Below are positions 10,985-21,446 of a stretch of 64,000 bases of DNA, piece by piece (within the stretch, counting starts at the first letter, position 1; each line of letters starts with the position of its first letter). A program made the position numbers and the translations under genes. The DNA is from Panorpa germanica (taxonomy: Eukaryota > Arthropoda > Insecta > Mecoptera > Panorpidae), in NCBI GenBank assembly GCA_963678705.1, contig OY783208.1:19618207-19682206 (forward strand), read 5' to 3'. The notes under the pieces were generated by a model. It was not told the origin of the DNA. It saw nothing but the letters and a program-made list of their open reading frames with translations, and did no database searches.

Positions 10985-13617
10985 TCGCATCATTTCTAGG
11001 ATGAACAGTATACATGCGACCTAGTGCATCAGTGGAAAACACCTGTGGCCAATCTGGAACTGGGGTTCCTTGTTTGCGACGTTGGAATTTCTTTGTTGAT
11101 TGATTCCAAGTGTAATACTTGGGCATTTCAACGTACATCAGCGTCGCTGCGAATGGATCTGCTTCACACATTGCAAAGAAGCTAGTCAATGTTGTCGATG
11201 GTGGTCTCTCAGCTCGTTGTGCCGCATTAGCCTCAGTGAAGTAAACTCTTTGGCCATTTTCCAAATGCACTGCTAAATGTACAACTGTGGGATATCTTTC
11301 ATGAATTTGAAATGACAATAATCCCCACAGTGCTTCATTAGTACTGACGTATCTGCCCATTTGGAAGTTGCTGATTTCGTCATTCGCATTTTCCGACGCA
11401 ATACCAAACACAGCCATGTCGCTGCCTTTTGTGACGTACTTGCACAAATATTTGATTGATTTGGCCGAATGACAACTCTCAACGTTTGCATGTGTTTTGA
11501 AAATTCGTGATAGCAGCGGGCAATATGGTACAATGAATTCATTTCCGATCTCAATCTCTTGATTTTTAACTTTAACTTTGATAGTTCGACCATTATCTTC
11601 TTTTGAACGCCGACGATAAACTGGATATCCATCGTTCCCTGTGACTGTTTCAGCAACTAACGGTCGCGGATATCGTTTTGTGCACTTTCCATCAGCCATG
11701 CAAGGCGATAATGGATTTAATGCACCGCACGGTCCATGCACCATCTGTGTCGTCACAATGTCGTGTAGATGGGGATGAGTGACTGGATTAGGAATTTCAG
11801 CTGATATGATGTCATCCACTTCATTTGAATGTAATTTGTTCAGCAACCAAATTAGGATATGATCATGCGGTAGTCCACGCTTCTGCCATTCCACCGAGTA
11901 CATATAACAACGTGTGTCACCAAAAACTCGATACTTAGTAAGCACATCCATCATAACCTTGAGTTTTTGCTGAAATACTCTGGCGATTATGTCATGGCGA
12001 TCTTGCGGTTTTTGGCCCGGTTCCAACTCACGTTCAATTTCCGTCCACTTCGGATTGCATGTGAACGTAATAAATAAATCCGGAGTTCCATAATTTCGCA
12101 CGTACGTCATAGCGTCTTGAGCGTATTCGTGCATGTGTCGTGGGCTTCCGATGTAAGATGATGGGAGAATCGTCAGACGTCCAATATTCTGAACATCACC
12201 ATCTGAATGAATAGCATCACGCAAGTGTATATAGTCCTCAGATCGTAGCTTTGCCTGATTGAATCGGATGAACGCTAAACGTTCGGTCTCGACTTTGACA
12301 TACATGTCGACAGCGAATTGCTGGAATAGCCGACGGCACTTCAGAATGACATTCTCCTCATGTGTACCAATCATTATACGATACGCATAGTAATTCATTG
12401 CGCTTAGATTTTTATTCGTTGATACACCTGAAAATGCAAAATTAAATGAATTGTTAATGGAAACCAATAATAGCAATAATTAGTGTGTGAATATTGTACC
12501 AGTAATTGGATCGACCATCTTCAACGTGATGTCGTATCCGTCTTGCCCTTTCCAATAAATGATTGGATATTGTAACGCATCGTACAAACGATGTGTCTCG
12601 TTTACACGATGCATGATATTGCTTCTTCGCTGAACGACAATGTCTCGCGATTTAGTTGGATCGCCAACAATAATTGCAGCAACATCATTAACGGTGGGTG
12701 CATTGAATCTTCGCACATGTTCACCTGTTGGGGTACAATCCGCTCTTATGACAAATTTGTGCGTATCCGATGGCATTCGTTCCAATGCTGTTTTGAACAT
12801 ATTAACCACAGCATTATTAGCGTGAAAAAATGCTTGCAACTGTTCAATAATTCGTCTCTTTAACTGTTGTGTTCCCTGTATATTGCACCGCACATTCAGC
12901 TGATCCACCATCGACGAAATGAAATATATTTGCAGAAATTGATGCGGTTCATCTAGTTTGAACCATGCAAATGATATATTTGTCCTTGTATCTGTAATTG
13001 CAAACAATCATTTGTTGAAGAATACGGTGTAACTTCTGATCGTGTGATGGTGTAGTATGTGGTGTATATGTAGTTGTTATGTGTTGCAAGTCATTGTGTT
13101 GGTGTGAGTGATTGGTTATTTGTGTTGTATCTTTTACCTTGCAAGTCGGCATGAAGCCGCCTTCTCGAATGATATTAGCTCCAAAGAAAGTCATGCGAAA
13201 GCAGTTATTGTATTCAAGGATGTGTTGAAGAAAATGGCTGGAATCGGGATCACTTCCATCGAACAATGGTTTCAGTGGCTGTGGTGGTGTAAGTAATGGA
13301 TCCAGTTTGACTTTTCCACTTGCGCAGCACAATCCAGCCGTTTCTCTTTTGAACTTTAACGCATTGCAATATCGGCATATAGTCGTCGTTCGTCCAATAT
13401 CTAAATTTTCATCATCACTGTAGTTCGCAGTGGGATCATATTGGAATGCCAAGCGATTGTATGATGCCAATGATCTTCGTGTGCTCACGCGTTGTCTCAA
13501 TCGGGCATTTTCTGTTATTATATTTTGTCTTTCTTCGCTTAAGTTCTGTGAATACAGTTGTTGCTGGCTTGCATGTCTTGCGCGGCGGCCGATGTTCGCA
13601 CGTCGTCCTCTAGGCAT
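10985..13617 (-). pseudogene. Helitron Rep (HUH endonuclease), helicase deleted
   Basis: The rolling-circle initiator of a Helitron. The minus-strand start MPRGRRANIGRR (13617) leads to a Cys-rich module (CRYCNALKFK, GLCCASGKVKL). The catalytic part has DLFITFTCNPKW, the metal-binding RGLPHDHILIW (H-D-H) and the tyrosine motif KYLCKYVTKGSD with two tyrosines. A likely intron of 146 bp (donor GTAAAA at 13137, acceptor TTACAG at 12992) splits the N-terminal region; a frameshift follows near 12950, and the frame changes again near 12480. Coding ends abruptly near 10990, where Rep joins the element's 3' terminus after YTVHPRND, so the helicase is deleted. The catalytic core is open (10990-12476), but the element is not autonomous. 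Confidence 0.88.
12992..13137 (-). other. Probable intron in Helitron Rep
   Basis: On the minus strand CAAG|GTAAAAG (exon end 13138) is a donor and TTGCAATTACAG|ATACAAGG (exon start 12991) an acceptor. The coding on either side (TCK before, IQGQIYH after) is contiguous in related Helitron Reps, while the 146 bases between look non-coding and His/Thr-rich when translated. It is inferred from family alignment, not from transcripts. Confidence 0.55.
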
Positions 13618-14165
13618 TTTGGACTATGGACAGAGTGGTGAATGTAACCTTAAATGCACGATCCACATAATTTACACAGTTCAACTTACCACCTTAAAGA
13701 CAAATGCCTGCTGTTGAAATTGAATAAAAATTTGCACAATACACGTGATTGATTTGATGGTTTTCAATTTAAATGTTAGGAAATGAATAACTTATTTTTT
13801 TAACTTTTTTTTCACAATTTCACAATGAACACAATACCGGTTTGTCACATGAAATTAATTAACTGAGCAGAGAATAATGAGTAGCTGTCAAACAATGTAT
13901 CACGCACCGGCGCCTACTACTTAAAACACCGGTCTACTTAAAATATTGGTTTGTATATATGCTATGTATCAGAGTAGGCGCTGTATGTGAAAAAAGATTT
14001 TCCCGCTTTTCTGTTGAAATTTTTCCTGAATTCCTGAATTTTCTTTGCTATAAACCTCACGGAGCCCGAGACCTTTCCAACGAATGCAAAACCGTGGAAA
14101 TCGGTTCGTGCGTTCTGGAGTTATAACGTCAGGAAGGAAAACCCGACTTATTTTTATATAGTAGA

Positions 14166-16351
14166 TTAGTTTTACCGCACGAAGCTTATTGAATAAATAT
14201 TGGTAGGAAGACAATGGATCATGTAGTTTTCTTTGATCAAGAGGCATCATTTCTTCTTAATTAATTTATTTATTGTTCATTATTGTTTTCATATTGATAT
14301 TTACTACATATTTTAGACATAAAATAATAATTAATCTATCATCTCCATATTATAATGTACGTAGTTTTCAAAGTGTTTCACCGTTTATATGAAAAACCCA
14401 TAAGAACGCTTGTTTATATATACAGGGCGGTAGATATATATACCCTCAAACAATTTCTCGTATCTTAGCAATCTCGTATCAGCGGTAAGACAGTAGCCAG
14501 ATAGTAGTCAAACAGTGTCCGGGAGAACTACCACTACATAGACTATGTATATGTATTATAATCCACAAAAACAAATAATAAAAGAGGTGTTGTCTATTTA
14601 TACGATTTCAAGAATATTAGTTTCGTGTTAGCCGAACATTTACGAAGATTAAGTATATTCAAGATCAAGATCAAAGGCATATGCATATAAGTCGTTAGTG
14701 CTCGTGTTCTACTCGTGTTCGGTCGTTTGGAGATGTGGTTATGTTGAAATCTGAGTAGAGGTGGTACTACCAGGACTTGCTCCTCGGCAAATCTCGTTTG
14801 GAATGTATTAGGAAGGCCGTCAGAGGGGGTACGGAGCGTTTCGGCCGATTCAGACATGTTGTCCAAAGCTTCAAGTAATGTCACACTAATGTCTAATAGG
14901 ATTCCAATCACCATTCAGAGTGATACGATTCGCATCTAATTGGATTCCGATCAAAATTGTTTGTAGGATATTGGGTATCAAAATCGTATATGGTATCTTC
15001 TAAACGGCGCCTACAAAGTTTTTCTAATATTGATATTCTGTAGAAAAAAAATTTCTAAGACTTTCTGCGTTTCTAAAATTTTCCCTGAATTTCCTTGGAA
15101 GATGTAATTCTGGAAAAACTGAAATATTCCAAAAAATACTTTTGCAAATATCTGAAAAAAGAAATGATAGGAAACTGCAAATTTGAGGTTTGTATTGAGA
15201 TAATAATTTTGCACCTTTTCCAATAATTAAAAATCCGAAATTTGAGTTAAGTAGCGGCGCGAATTTCGGAGGCAATGTTAGAGTGGTGTGCTAAATTTGG
15301 TGTATAGTAGGCTCGCTGTAGACAGTAATTAAGGGAAAAAAAAATTAAACCCCAAATTTTTAGGGGCATCGGCAGGTAATACTGTAAAATCTAGAAATAT
15401 TGAGTAAAAATATTTTTAACATGAGAAATGTATCCATTGTGCAGATTTTTCAATAATGGAACACCAAAACTATAATTCAGTAGCAGTGAGAGTAAAGTAG
15501 GTGGGAGCAATGTCGCAACACAGCTACAACGTTGAAATTTGTGACGTGAGCGCTTAATAGACGGTTATTAAAGAAAAAATACTGTAGAAAACCGTAAATT
15601 TCCAGTGGCGGCGGGTGCTGAGAGTCAAAAACCAGAATTATCAATAAATAGATATAAAGGACTATAATTTAACATACATGTTTTTTGACACAAACAAAAT
15701 AGATTCTTCGCGACTAAAATTTGACAAATTTGGTATGTGGTGGATCTAATACTAAAGTGTAAAATTAAAGCTGAAATTTAAAATGCAGATTTACTTTGAA
15801 GTATTAATTGAATATTAAGTGTAACATTAGGGCAGGGGGTGATAAAACGACGAGCGATAAAATTTAGCATGTAGAACATAAAATAGAAGCAAAATAGTTC
15901 TTAGTTTTAAGATATCAAATTACATCCCTTATAGAATTGAATTGAAAGCGCAGGCGTCGGGAGGCAGAGCACTACGGATCCGGATTGCGAACGATGGGGA
16001 GAAGGGGTGATTATTAGCCCCAAATATCGAACAAACTAAAATTAAACTACATAATAATTTACTGTGAGAAATTAATTGTGCATATCTATTTTCCATTAGT
16101 GAGAAAACAAATATTTGAATTCTGTAGCTGTGCAAATTTGCTAAAGATGTGCGGAGCGGGAGGTAGGATGCTTTGCAAAAGAGCAACAATTTTGTAATTC
16201 ATGGGTTCTCTGTAAACGGTGATTTAAAACAGCTAGAGAAAATATTGTGTACTAGAAAAATAGATTGCTTTGATTAAAATTTAAAAATTTAGCTTCATTT
16301 GTCAGGATCTGTGTTTAATCAAGAAAACATTTTTATATTTATCGAACCACA
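14166..16351. other. 3' flank of gene A, then gene-free sequence
   Basis: Bases 14166-14300 continue the 3' flank of zinc-finger gene A (TAGTTTTACCGCACGAAGC, AATAAATATTGG) interrupted by the Helitron; AATAAA near 14190 may be the gene's polyadenylation signal. Beyond that no gene is visible. The sequence around 15040-15110 resembles 60490-60560 (an AAATTTTCCCTGAATTT-like phrase), so it is probably an old dispersed repeat. Confidence 0.5.
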
Positions 16352-16983
16352 AATGGGCTTGTGTCCTAGGTCCTAATTTTTATAAAAGTGTACTATATAT
16401 TGATAAAGTGGGTTACTAGAACCTCTAATGTTCAATTATTTCTTAATAACTCAGCTTATATGTTAGGAGATATTAACAATTAAAAAAGTCATTTTGTCTC
16501 TTTAATTATTAAAGCGATTCAACGTTGTAGACATTCCAAGTGCATGTGACATCACAATCTTTGTGTAAGGTTACCAACCTTACAGCTCATAAATCTCTGC
16601 TATATGTATTTATATATCAAAATATTATTTACAGCTATTTCAAGGAACAATAAAATTTCAATTTTATGGCTGCCTTTACAGGGTTAAATAAAATAAAAAC
16701 TTATTATTCTTTGACTTGACTTGATTATTTGACTACCAACAGCTACAAAACATTACCACAGCACTGACCTACTCAACAAATAACTGACGTTAAGATGCAT
16801 TTCACGTCATACAAATATGGCCGACCATTTCTAGCGCCAAAATTACAATTCAAACATTTAATTGCTATATCTCCGTCAATATTTAGATATTTAATAAAAT
16901 ACTCGCCAATGCACATTTATTAACATCTATTTTAATCAACAATTGAAAAATCAACCACTAGAAAGTGAGGACACAAGCCCATT
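16352..16983 (+). mobile_element. Full-length MITE, reference copy
   Basis: A 632-bp non-coding element with perfect 16-base terminal inverted repeats, AATGGGCTTGTGTCCT and its complement. At least six further full or partial copies are in the window. No clear target duplication is seen at this copy; the copy at 28415-28996 shows a possible 8-bp duplication (TCCATAAA/TTCATAAA), which would suit the hAT superfamily. Confidence 0.75.
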
Positions 16984-18188
16984 GAAGAACCTCCAATATA
17001 TCGATGTCGATGAATTTAACTCACAGTTTTGACCATAATTTGTACAAAGTTGCAAATTGTACCTACAAAGCCTGCATTATTTTAAAAATATTGCTTAATA
17101 ATGAAAACAACATATTTTAATAATAATTCATTAAACGGACATGACAACAAATGATTCTTGGCTTAATGATTAATAAGACTAATATTACTCTGTTAATGGG
17201 TTTGTGAAAGTTTAATCATAAATTAAAAATTTGAAAAAATATATTATATTACAACAAAATAAAGTTTAAATTAGTGTGTTAATATTCAAGTTCATAAATC
17301 CCGCTAAATCTATTTAAACATCCACAAATGAATACTCCTCCAGGATTCATAATAGCACGGCCGACCAAGTAAAACCAAAACAGTTTTTGAGAAACGGGGG
17401 CAGACGAATAATGGTGCTTACAATTTTGACTTAGCTTTATTCATTTACAGTTTAGCATTTATTATATTATCTTTGGCATTTATAGTTTATGGTATGTATG
17501 ACAGATAGAGATGTCAGATATTATCTTTGACATAAGTTTATGTTTTTTAATGGTTTTTAACGTTGTTGTATTCAATAGCGTCTTTTCGAATCAAACAACA
17601 ATTAATAAGGTTTCTATTTACTTTTACAGTCATTTTACATCAGCAAATTTCAGACTTAACCTGCATGGTGTTTATTTCATTCGAGATTTCTTTGTGCTTA
17701 AAATATTTATTTGTTTTTGTAACTACATAATACCGTAAACCGTAATATCTTTATTTTTGACAGCTCATTGAAAGGTAAGGATAAATAATTGTATCTGCAA
17801 CTAATTCAATTAATATTTTACGAAAATAAACGGCTACAGGATTTTGATAAAAGTGTAATTTAATATCTAAATGTATAATACCCTATTATATATAAAAGAA
17901 TTTTTATTTTTTTAAATAATTACTTTATATTATAGTGAGTAAGAAACTAAAAGTTGATAAGGTCTATATAACTTGAATCTTACTTTTAATACGAACTTTA
18001 CTTATTAACTTAATGTTTTACAAAGCAATAATTTGTTAGAGAAAAGTTTTTACAATAAATTTACCTATCCTTATATATTTTTATTATGTCACTAAGTTTT
18101 ATATAATTTCTTTAACATTTCAGATTTCTTATTTTTTGTGTAAATTAATTTTTTGTTTTTAGTGAACTCCAAAATTGTTCTACATATA
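16984..18188 (+). other. 5' flank of zinc-finger gene B
   Basis: Non-coding. It is a diverged match to the upstream regions of copies A, D and E (shared phrases such as TTCATAAATCCCGC near 17290 and ATGTCAC near 18085). A T-rich tract ending TTGTTTTTAG at about 18163 is the same candidate splice acceptor seen before copies A, D and E. Confidence 0.5.
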
Positions 18189-19054
18189 ATGGAGGATAGC
18201 AAATTAGAACAAATAAAGCTGGAAGTTGATGTGGGATTAACTAAACCAAAAGAAACAGAAAATTTAAACAAAGATAAATAGAATTAAAAGAAGGGCAAGT
18301 CGTCAAAGAAACAGCGCTATGTGATGAAATAAGAATAGAAATTGAAGAAGAACCAGAATATAGTTCAGATGAACCTACACATTTACCTCGAGATGACTAT
18401 TCCTTTAAGATTGCAGTTCCAGAGCAACAACTTCAAAGTGAAATGAATATGAACCTGAAACTTTATATGTGTGAACTATGTAACAAAGTGTTTGACACTA
18501 AGGCAGAAATCATAAATGATTTGCGTCTACATTCAGGAAAAAAACTACATTCCTGTAATACATGTAGTAAATTATTTGCTAATTTGTCAAGTTTAACACA
18601 ACTTAAAAGCACACACTTAGCTGTAAAACTATTTTCTTGCGATGAATGTAGCAAAACGTTTAGTCAACCAATTCAATTAAAACACCATAAAAATACACAT
18701 CTAGGTGTAAAACCATTTTCTTGCGATGAATGTAGTAAAACGTTCAATCAATCACATCATTTAAAACAACATAAAAACACACATTTAATTTTAAAAGCAT
18801 TTTCTTGCGATGAATGTAGTAAAACGTTCGGTCAATCAGTTCAATTAAAAATACATAAAAACACACATTTAGTTGTAAAACCATTTTCTTGCGATAAATG
18901 TGATAAAACGTTCAATCAGTCACATCATTTAAAACAACATAAAAACACACATTTAACTTTATTCCCATTTTCTTGTGGTTTATGTACTAAATGTTTCTCA
19001 ACCGCAGGTTCTTTAAAGAGACATCACAAACTCCATTTACATAAGGTGGGGTAA
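18189..19054 (+). pseudogene. C2H2 zinc-finger protein, paralog B, one frameshift
   Basis: The ATG at 18189 begins MEDSKLEQIKLEVDVGL. About 28 codons later, near 18270-18282, bases are lost relative to paralogs and the frame runs into TAG. The acidic region then resumes in another frame (EGQVVKETALCDEI) and leads into seven C2H2 fingers ending HHKLHLHKVG. The first two fingers are degenerate: the expected first zinc histidine is D in finger 1 (IINDLRLH) and L in finger 2 (LTQLKSTH). Fingers 3-7 are canonical FSCDECSKTF fingers. A downstream in-frame ATG at 18443 could give a finger-only protein of 203 residues. Confidence 0.83.
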
Positions 19055-19947
19055 GTCGTTCTTACATTTTCTTTCTTAACTTATGTTTATATTTGAATTA
19101 GTTTTACTGCACGAAGCTTATTAAATAAATATTGGTACGAAGACAAAGGACCCTGAACCGATGTTTGCGACATCCTTTTCTTCTTAGTTATTTCATACTT
19201 AGCTGTAAAATAATAATTTACCTATAATATTATATACACATATGTTTATCGCAGTGTTCCTTCATAAAACATCTAAACCGTGGACAAAACAGAAATACGT
19301 TAGCAGTGTGTCTTACACTTTTTGTAGTTGTTGCAATGTCTTGTCGTTGTCTTATCCTATGGTTTTCTTTGACTTTCTTTACACAATTCATAGGCGGCTC
19401 AGTCAACATACTCGCTCTCAATTTAACTACCGCTTGAATAACATACCCCAACTAGGTCATCTATTAAAACTAAACCTAACTTTATATTAATTCAAAATTT
19501 AAGTAAATTCAATTATATTGTATGTAACTAATTGTTTTTCATTTGTAGACAAATAAACGTGTATTCTAAATAAAATAAAATATCATGGTTTTATTTCTTC
19601 GAGGACATCCAAGTTCACTGTCTTCTGAGATCATGTGCTACTATTTTTTATTATCGTACAACAAAATAAAGTTTAACTCAGTCGGCGTATTAATATTCAA
19701 GTTCATAAATCCCGCTAAAACTATTTCAACATCCATAAATGATTACTTACTCCCTCCACATTTCATAACCGCATAAAACCATAAACCGAAATATCTTTAC
19801 TTTGACAGCTTACTGAAAAGATAAGGACAAATTCAATCCAATTAATATTTTACGAAAATAAACGACTGTAAAAGTGTCTCAGTTAGTAAGTTAATATATA
19901 AATATATAATACCCTATTATATATAAATTAATTTAAATTTTTTTAAT
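19055..19947 (+). other. 3' flank of zinc-finger gene B
   Basis: Non-coding and homologous to the downstream flanks of copies C and D: a TTTTACTGCACGAAGC block, a CATCATGGTTTTATTTCTTC block near 19580, and AATAAA signals. It shows that the ancestral duplication unit extended well past the gene. Short open frames here fall in this conserved non-coding flank. Confidence 0.5.
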
Positions 19948-20135
19948 AATGGGCTTGTGTTCTCATTTTTTAGTGGTCGATTTTTCAATTGTTGATTGAA
20001 ATGGGCTTGTGTCCTATGTCTTAATTTCTATAAAAGTGTACTATATATTGATAAAGTGGGTTACTAGAACCTCAAATGTTCAATTATTTTTTAATAACTC
20101 CTTATATGTTAGGATATATTAACAATTAAAAAAGT
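19948..20135 (+). repeat. Two abutting MITE end fragments
   Basis: Bases 19948-20000 are the right end of the MITE family in reverse orientation (ATGGGCTTGTGTTCTCATTTTTTAG...). They abut a second left end starting ATGGGCTTGTGTCCTATG at about 20001 that runs to about 20135. Both are truncated. Confidence 0.65.
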
Positions 20136-20726
20136 CAAAGTAAAATTAAATAATTAATAAATAATTTACACAAATTAATGTTTAAAACAAACAAATATAA
20201 CAGTACCTGAACTTTCGAGACATTTTACAAAAAATAAATTTCTGAACGCACACATGAATAGTTGTTACAACATGTTGTCATGACAACAAATGTTTGACAT
20301 GAAATAAACAAATCAGCATTTATTGAAATGATTAAGTATCGAGTTTTCATTGTCGAGTTTTTTAAATATCGAGTATTATGTTATTCGGGGCGGAGACAAA
20401 GCAGATCTCGAGTTATAAGTGTTGTAACAAACCTGTCTTTGTTTTATATATTTTCATTGTTTTTAAGATGTATTATGCTATTCGGATACAAATCCAACGA
20501 ATCAATAACCATGAATATTGGTTCAGCAGATCTCGAGTTATAAGTGTTGCAACAAACCCGTCTTTCTTTTATATATTATTAAGATAAGATAAGATTAATA
20601 TTGTAAGATAAGATAAGATTAATATTGGATATGGAATCTTATCAAGTCGGAAGGTTCAGTTTCAAATACCAGCTGCGATAATGAAGATATTCTGTTGGCA
20701 GCGGCTCCTTGTGTGATAATAGGTAC
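20136..20726. other. Gene-free stretch with a local duplication
   Basis: No gene. The phrase GATCTCGAGTTATAAGTGTT occurs at about 20405 and again at about 20530, and GATAAGATAAGATTAATATTG repeats near 20583-20625, so small local duplications are present. Confidence 0.45.
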
Positions 20727-21075
20727 AATGGGCTTGTGTCCTATGTCTTAATTTCTATACAAGTGTACTACATATTGATAGAGTGGGTTACTAGAACCTC
20801 AAATGTTCAATTATTTGTTAATAACTTCTTATATGTTAAGAATATATGTTCTTTTTGTCTCTTTAATTATTAAAGGGATTCAACGTTGTACACATTCCAA
20901 GTGCATGTGACATCACAATCCTTGTGTAAGGTTACCAACCTTACAGATCATAAATCTCTGCTATATGTATTTATATATCAAAATATCAAATATTATTTAC
21001 TGCTATTTCAAGGAACAATAAAATTTCAATATTATGCCTACCTTAGCAGGGTTAAATAAAATAAAAACTTATTAT
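20727..21075 (+). repeat. MITE copy, left part, split by LTR element
   Basis: It starts AATGGGCTTGTGTCCTATG and matches the reference MITE up to the middle segment, where the LTR element at 21076 interrupts it after ...AAACTTATTAT. The right part resumes at 26506. The two halves together restore the MITE order. Confidence 0.75.
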
Positions 21076-21446
21076 TGATATCACCAGTCTCGATACGACA
21101 TAGTATTTGTTGCTGACTTAAGACAATAAACACTTCTAGGAATACTTAACACTGAAGCACTGTGCCGGACCTCCCAGGAGATGGGCTACGCATAATACTT
21201 ATGACTAATAAGATTGTGGACCTGATGAGAGGTGTCGGGAAGGGGTCATGGGGACACGTGCGGGTGGGAACTGTGCTTGGACCTCTGGACTGTGGCTCGG
21301 GTTTTGGACATACTGACTTACGGCCTCTGACTGGAATGGTTGATCTGACTACATTTTATAATACTATATATTTATTTTCGGATTGATTACTAATAAATAT
21401 ATTCTTGTTAAATTGATTGTAATGTTTTAATTAAACAACCCTAACA
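21076..21446 (+). repeat. 5' LTR of the 21-kb element
   Basis: 371 bp, starting TGATATCACCAGTC and ending CCCTAACA. It contains AATAAATAT near 21395 as a likely polyadenylation signal. It is followed by TATCAGAAGTGGGAT, the usual position of a tRNA primer-binding site, although the matching tRNA was not identified. Confidence 0.9.

Larger units (their letters stand above)
10856..14165 (-). mobile_element. Helitron derivative 2 (keeps Rep)
   Basis: On the minus strand it starts TCTACTATATAAAAAT at 14165 and ends CTAG at 10856-10859, between A and T. It has the same 3' hairpin and 5' end as the element at 6897-8457, but retains the Rep N-terminus and catalytic domain and lacks the helicase. 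It sits in the 3' flank of zinc-finger gene A. Paralog D (about 51176-51190) has the uninterrupted sequence CTTGTATTAGTTTTAC, an empty-site match proving exact insertion between A and T. Confidence 0.92.

Noticed and set aside
21162-21386. 74-codon open frame present in both LTRs (also 26221-26445)
   Set aside because: Its duplication only reflects LTR identity. There is no domain and it spans the LTR regulatory region.
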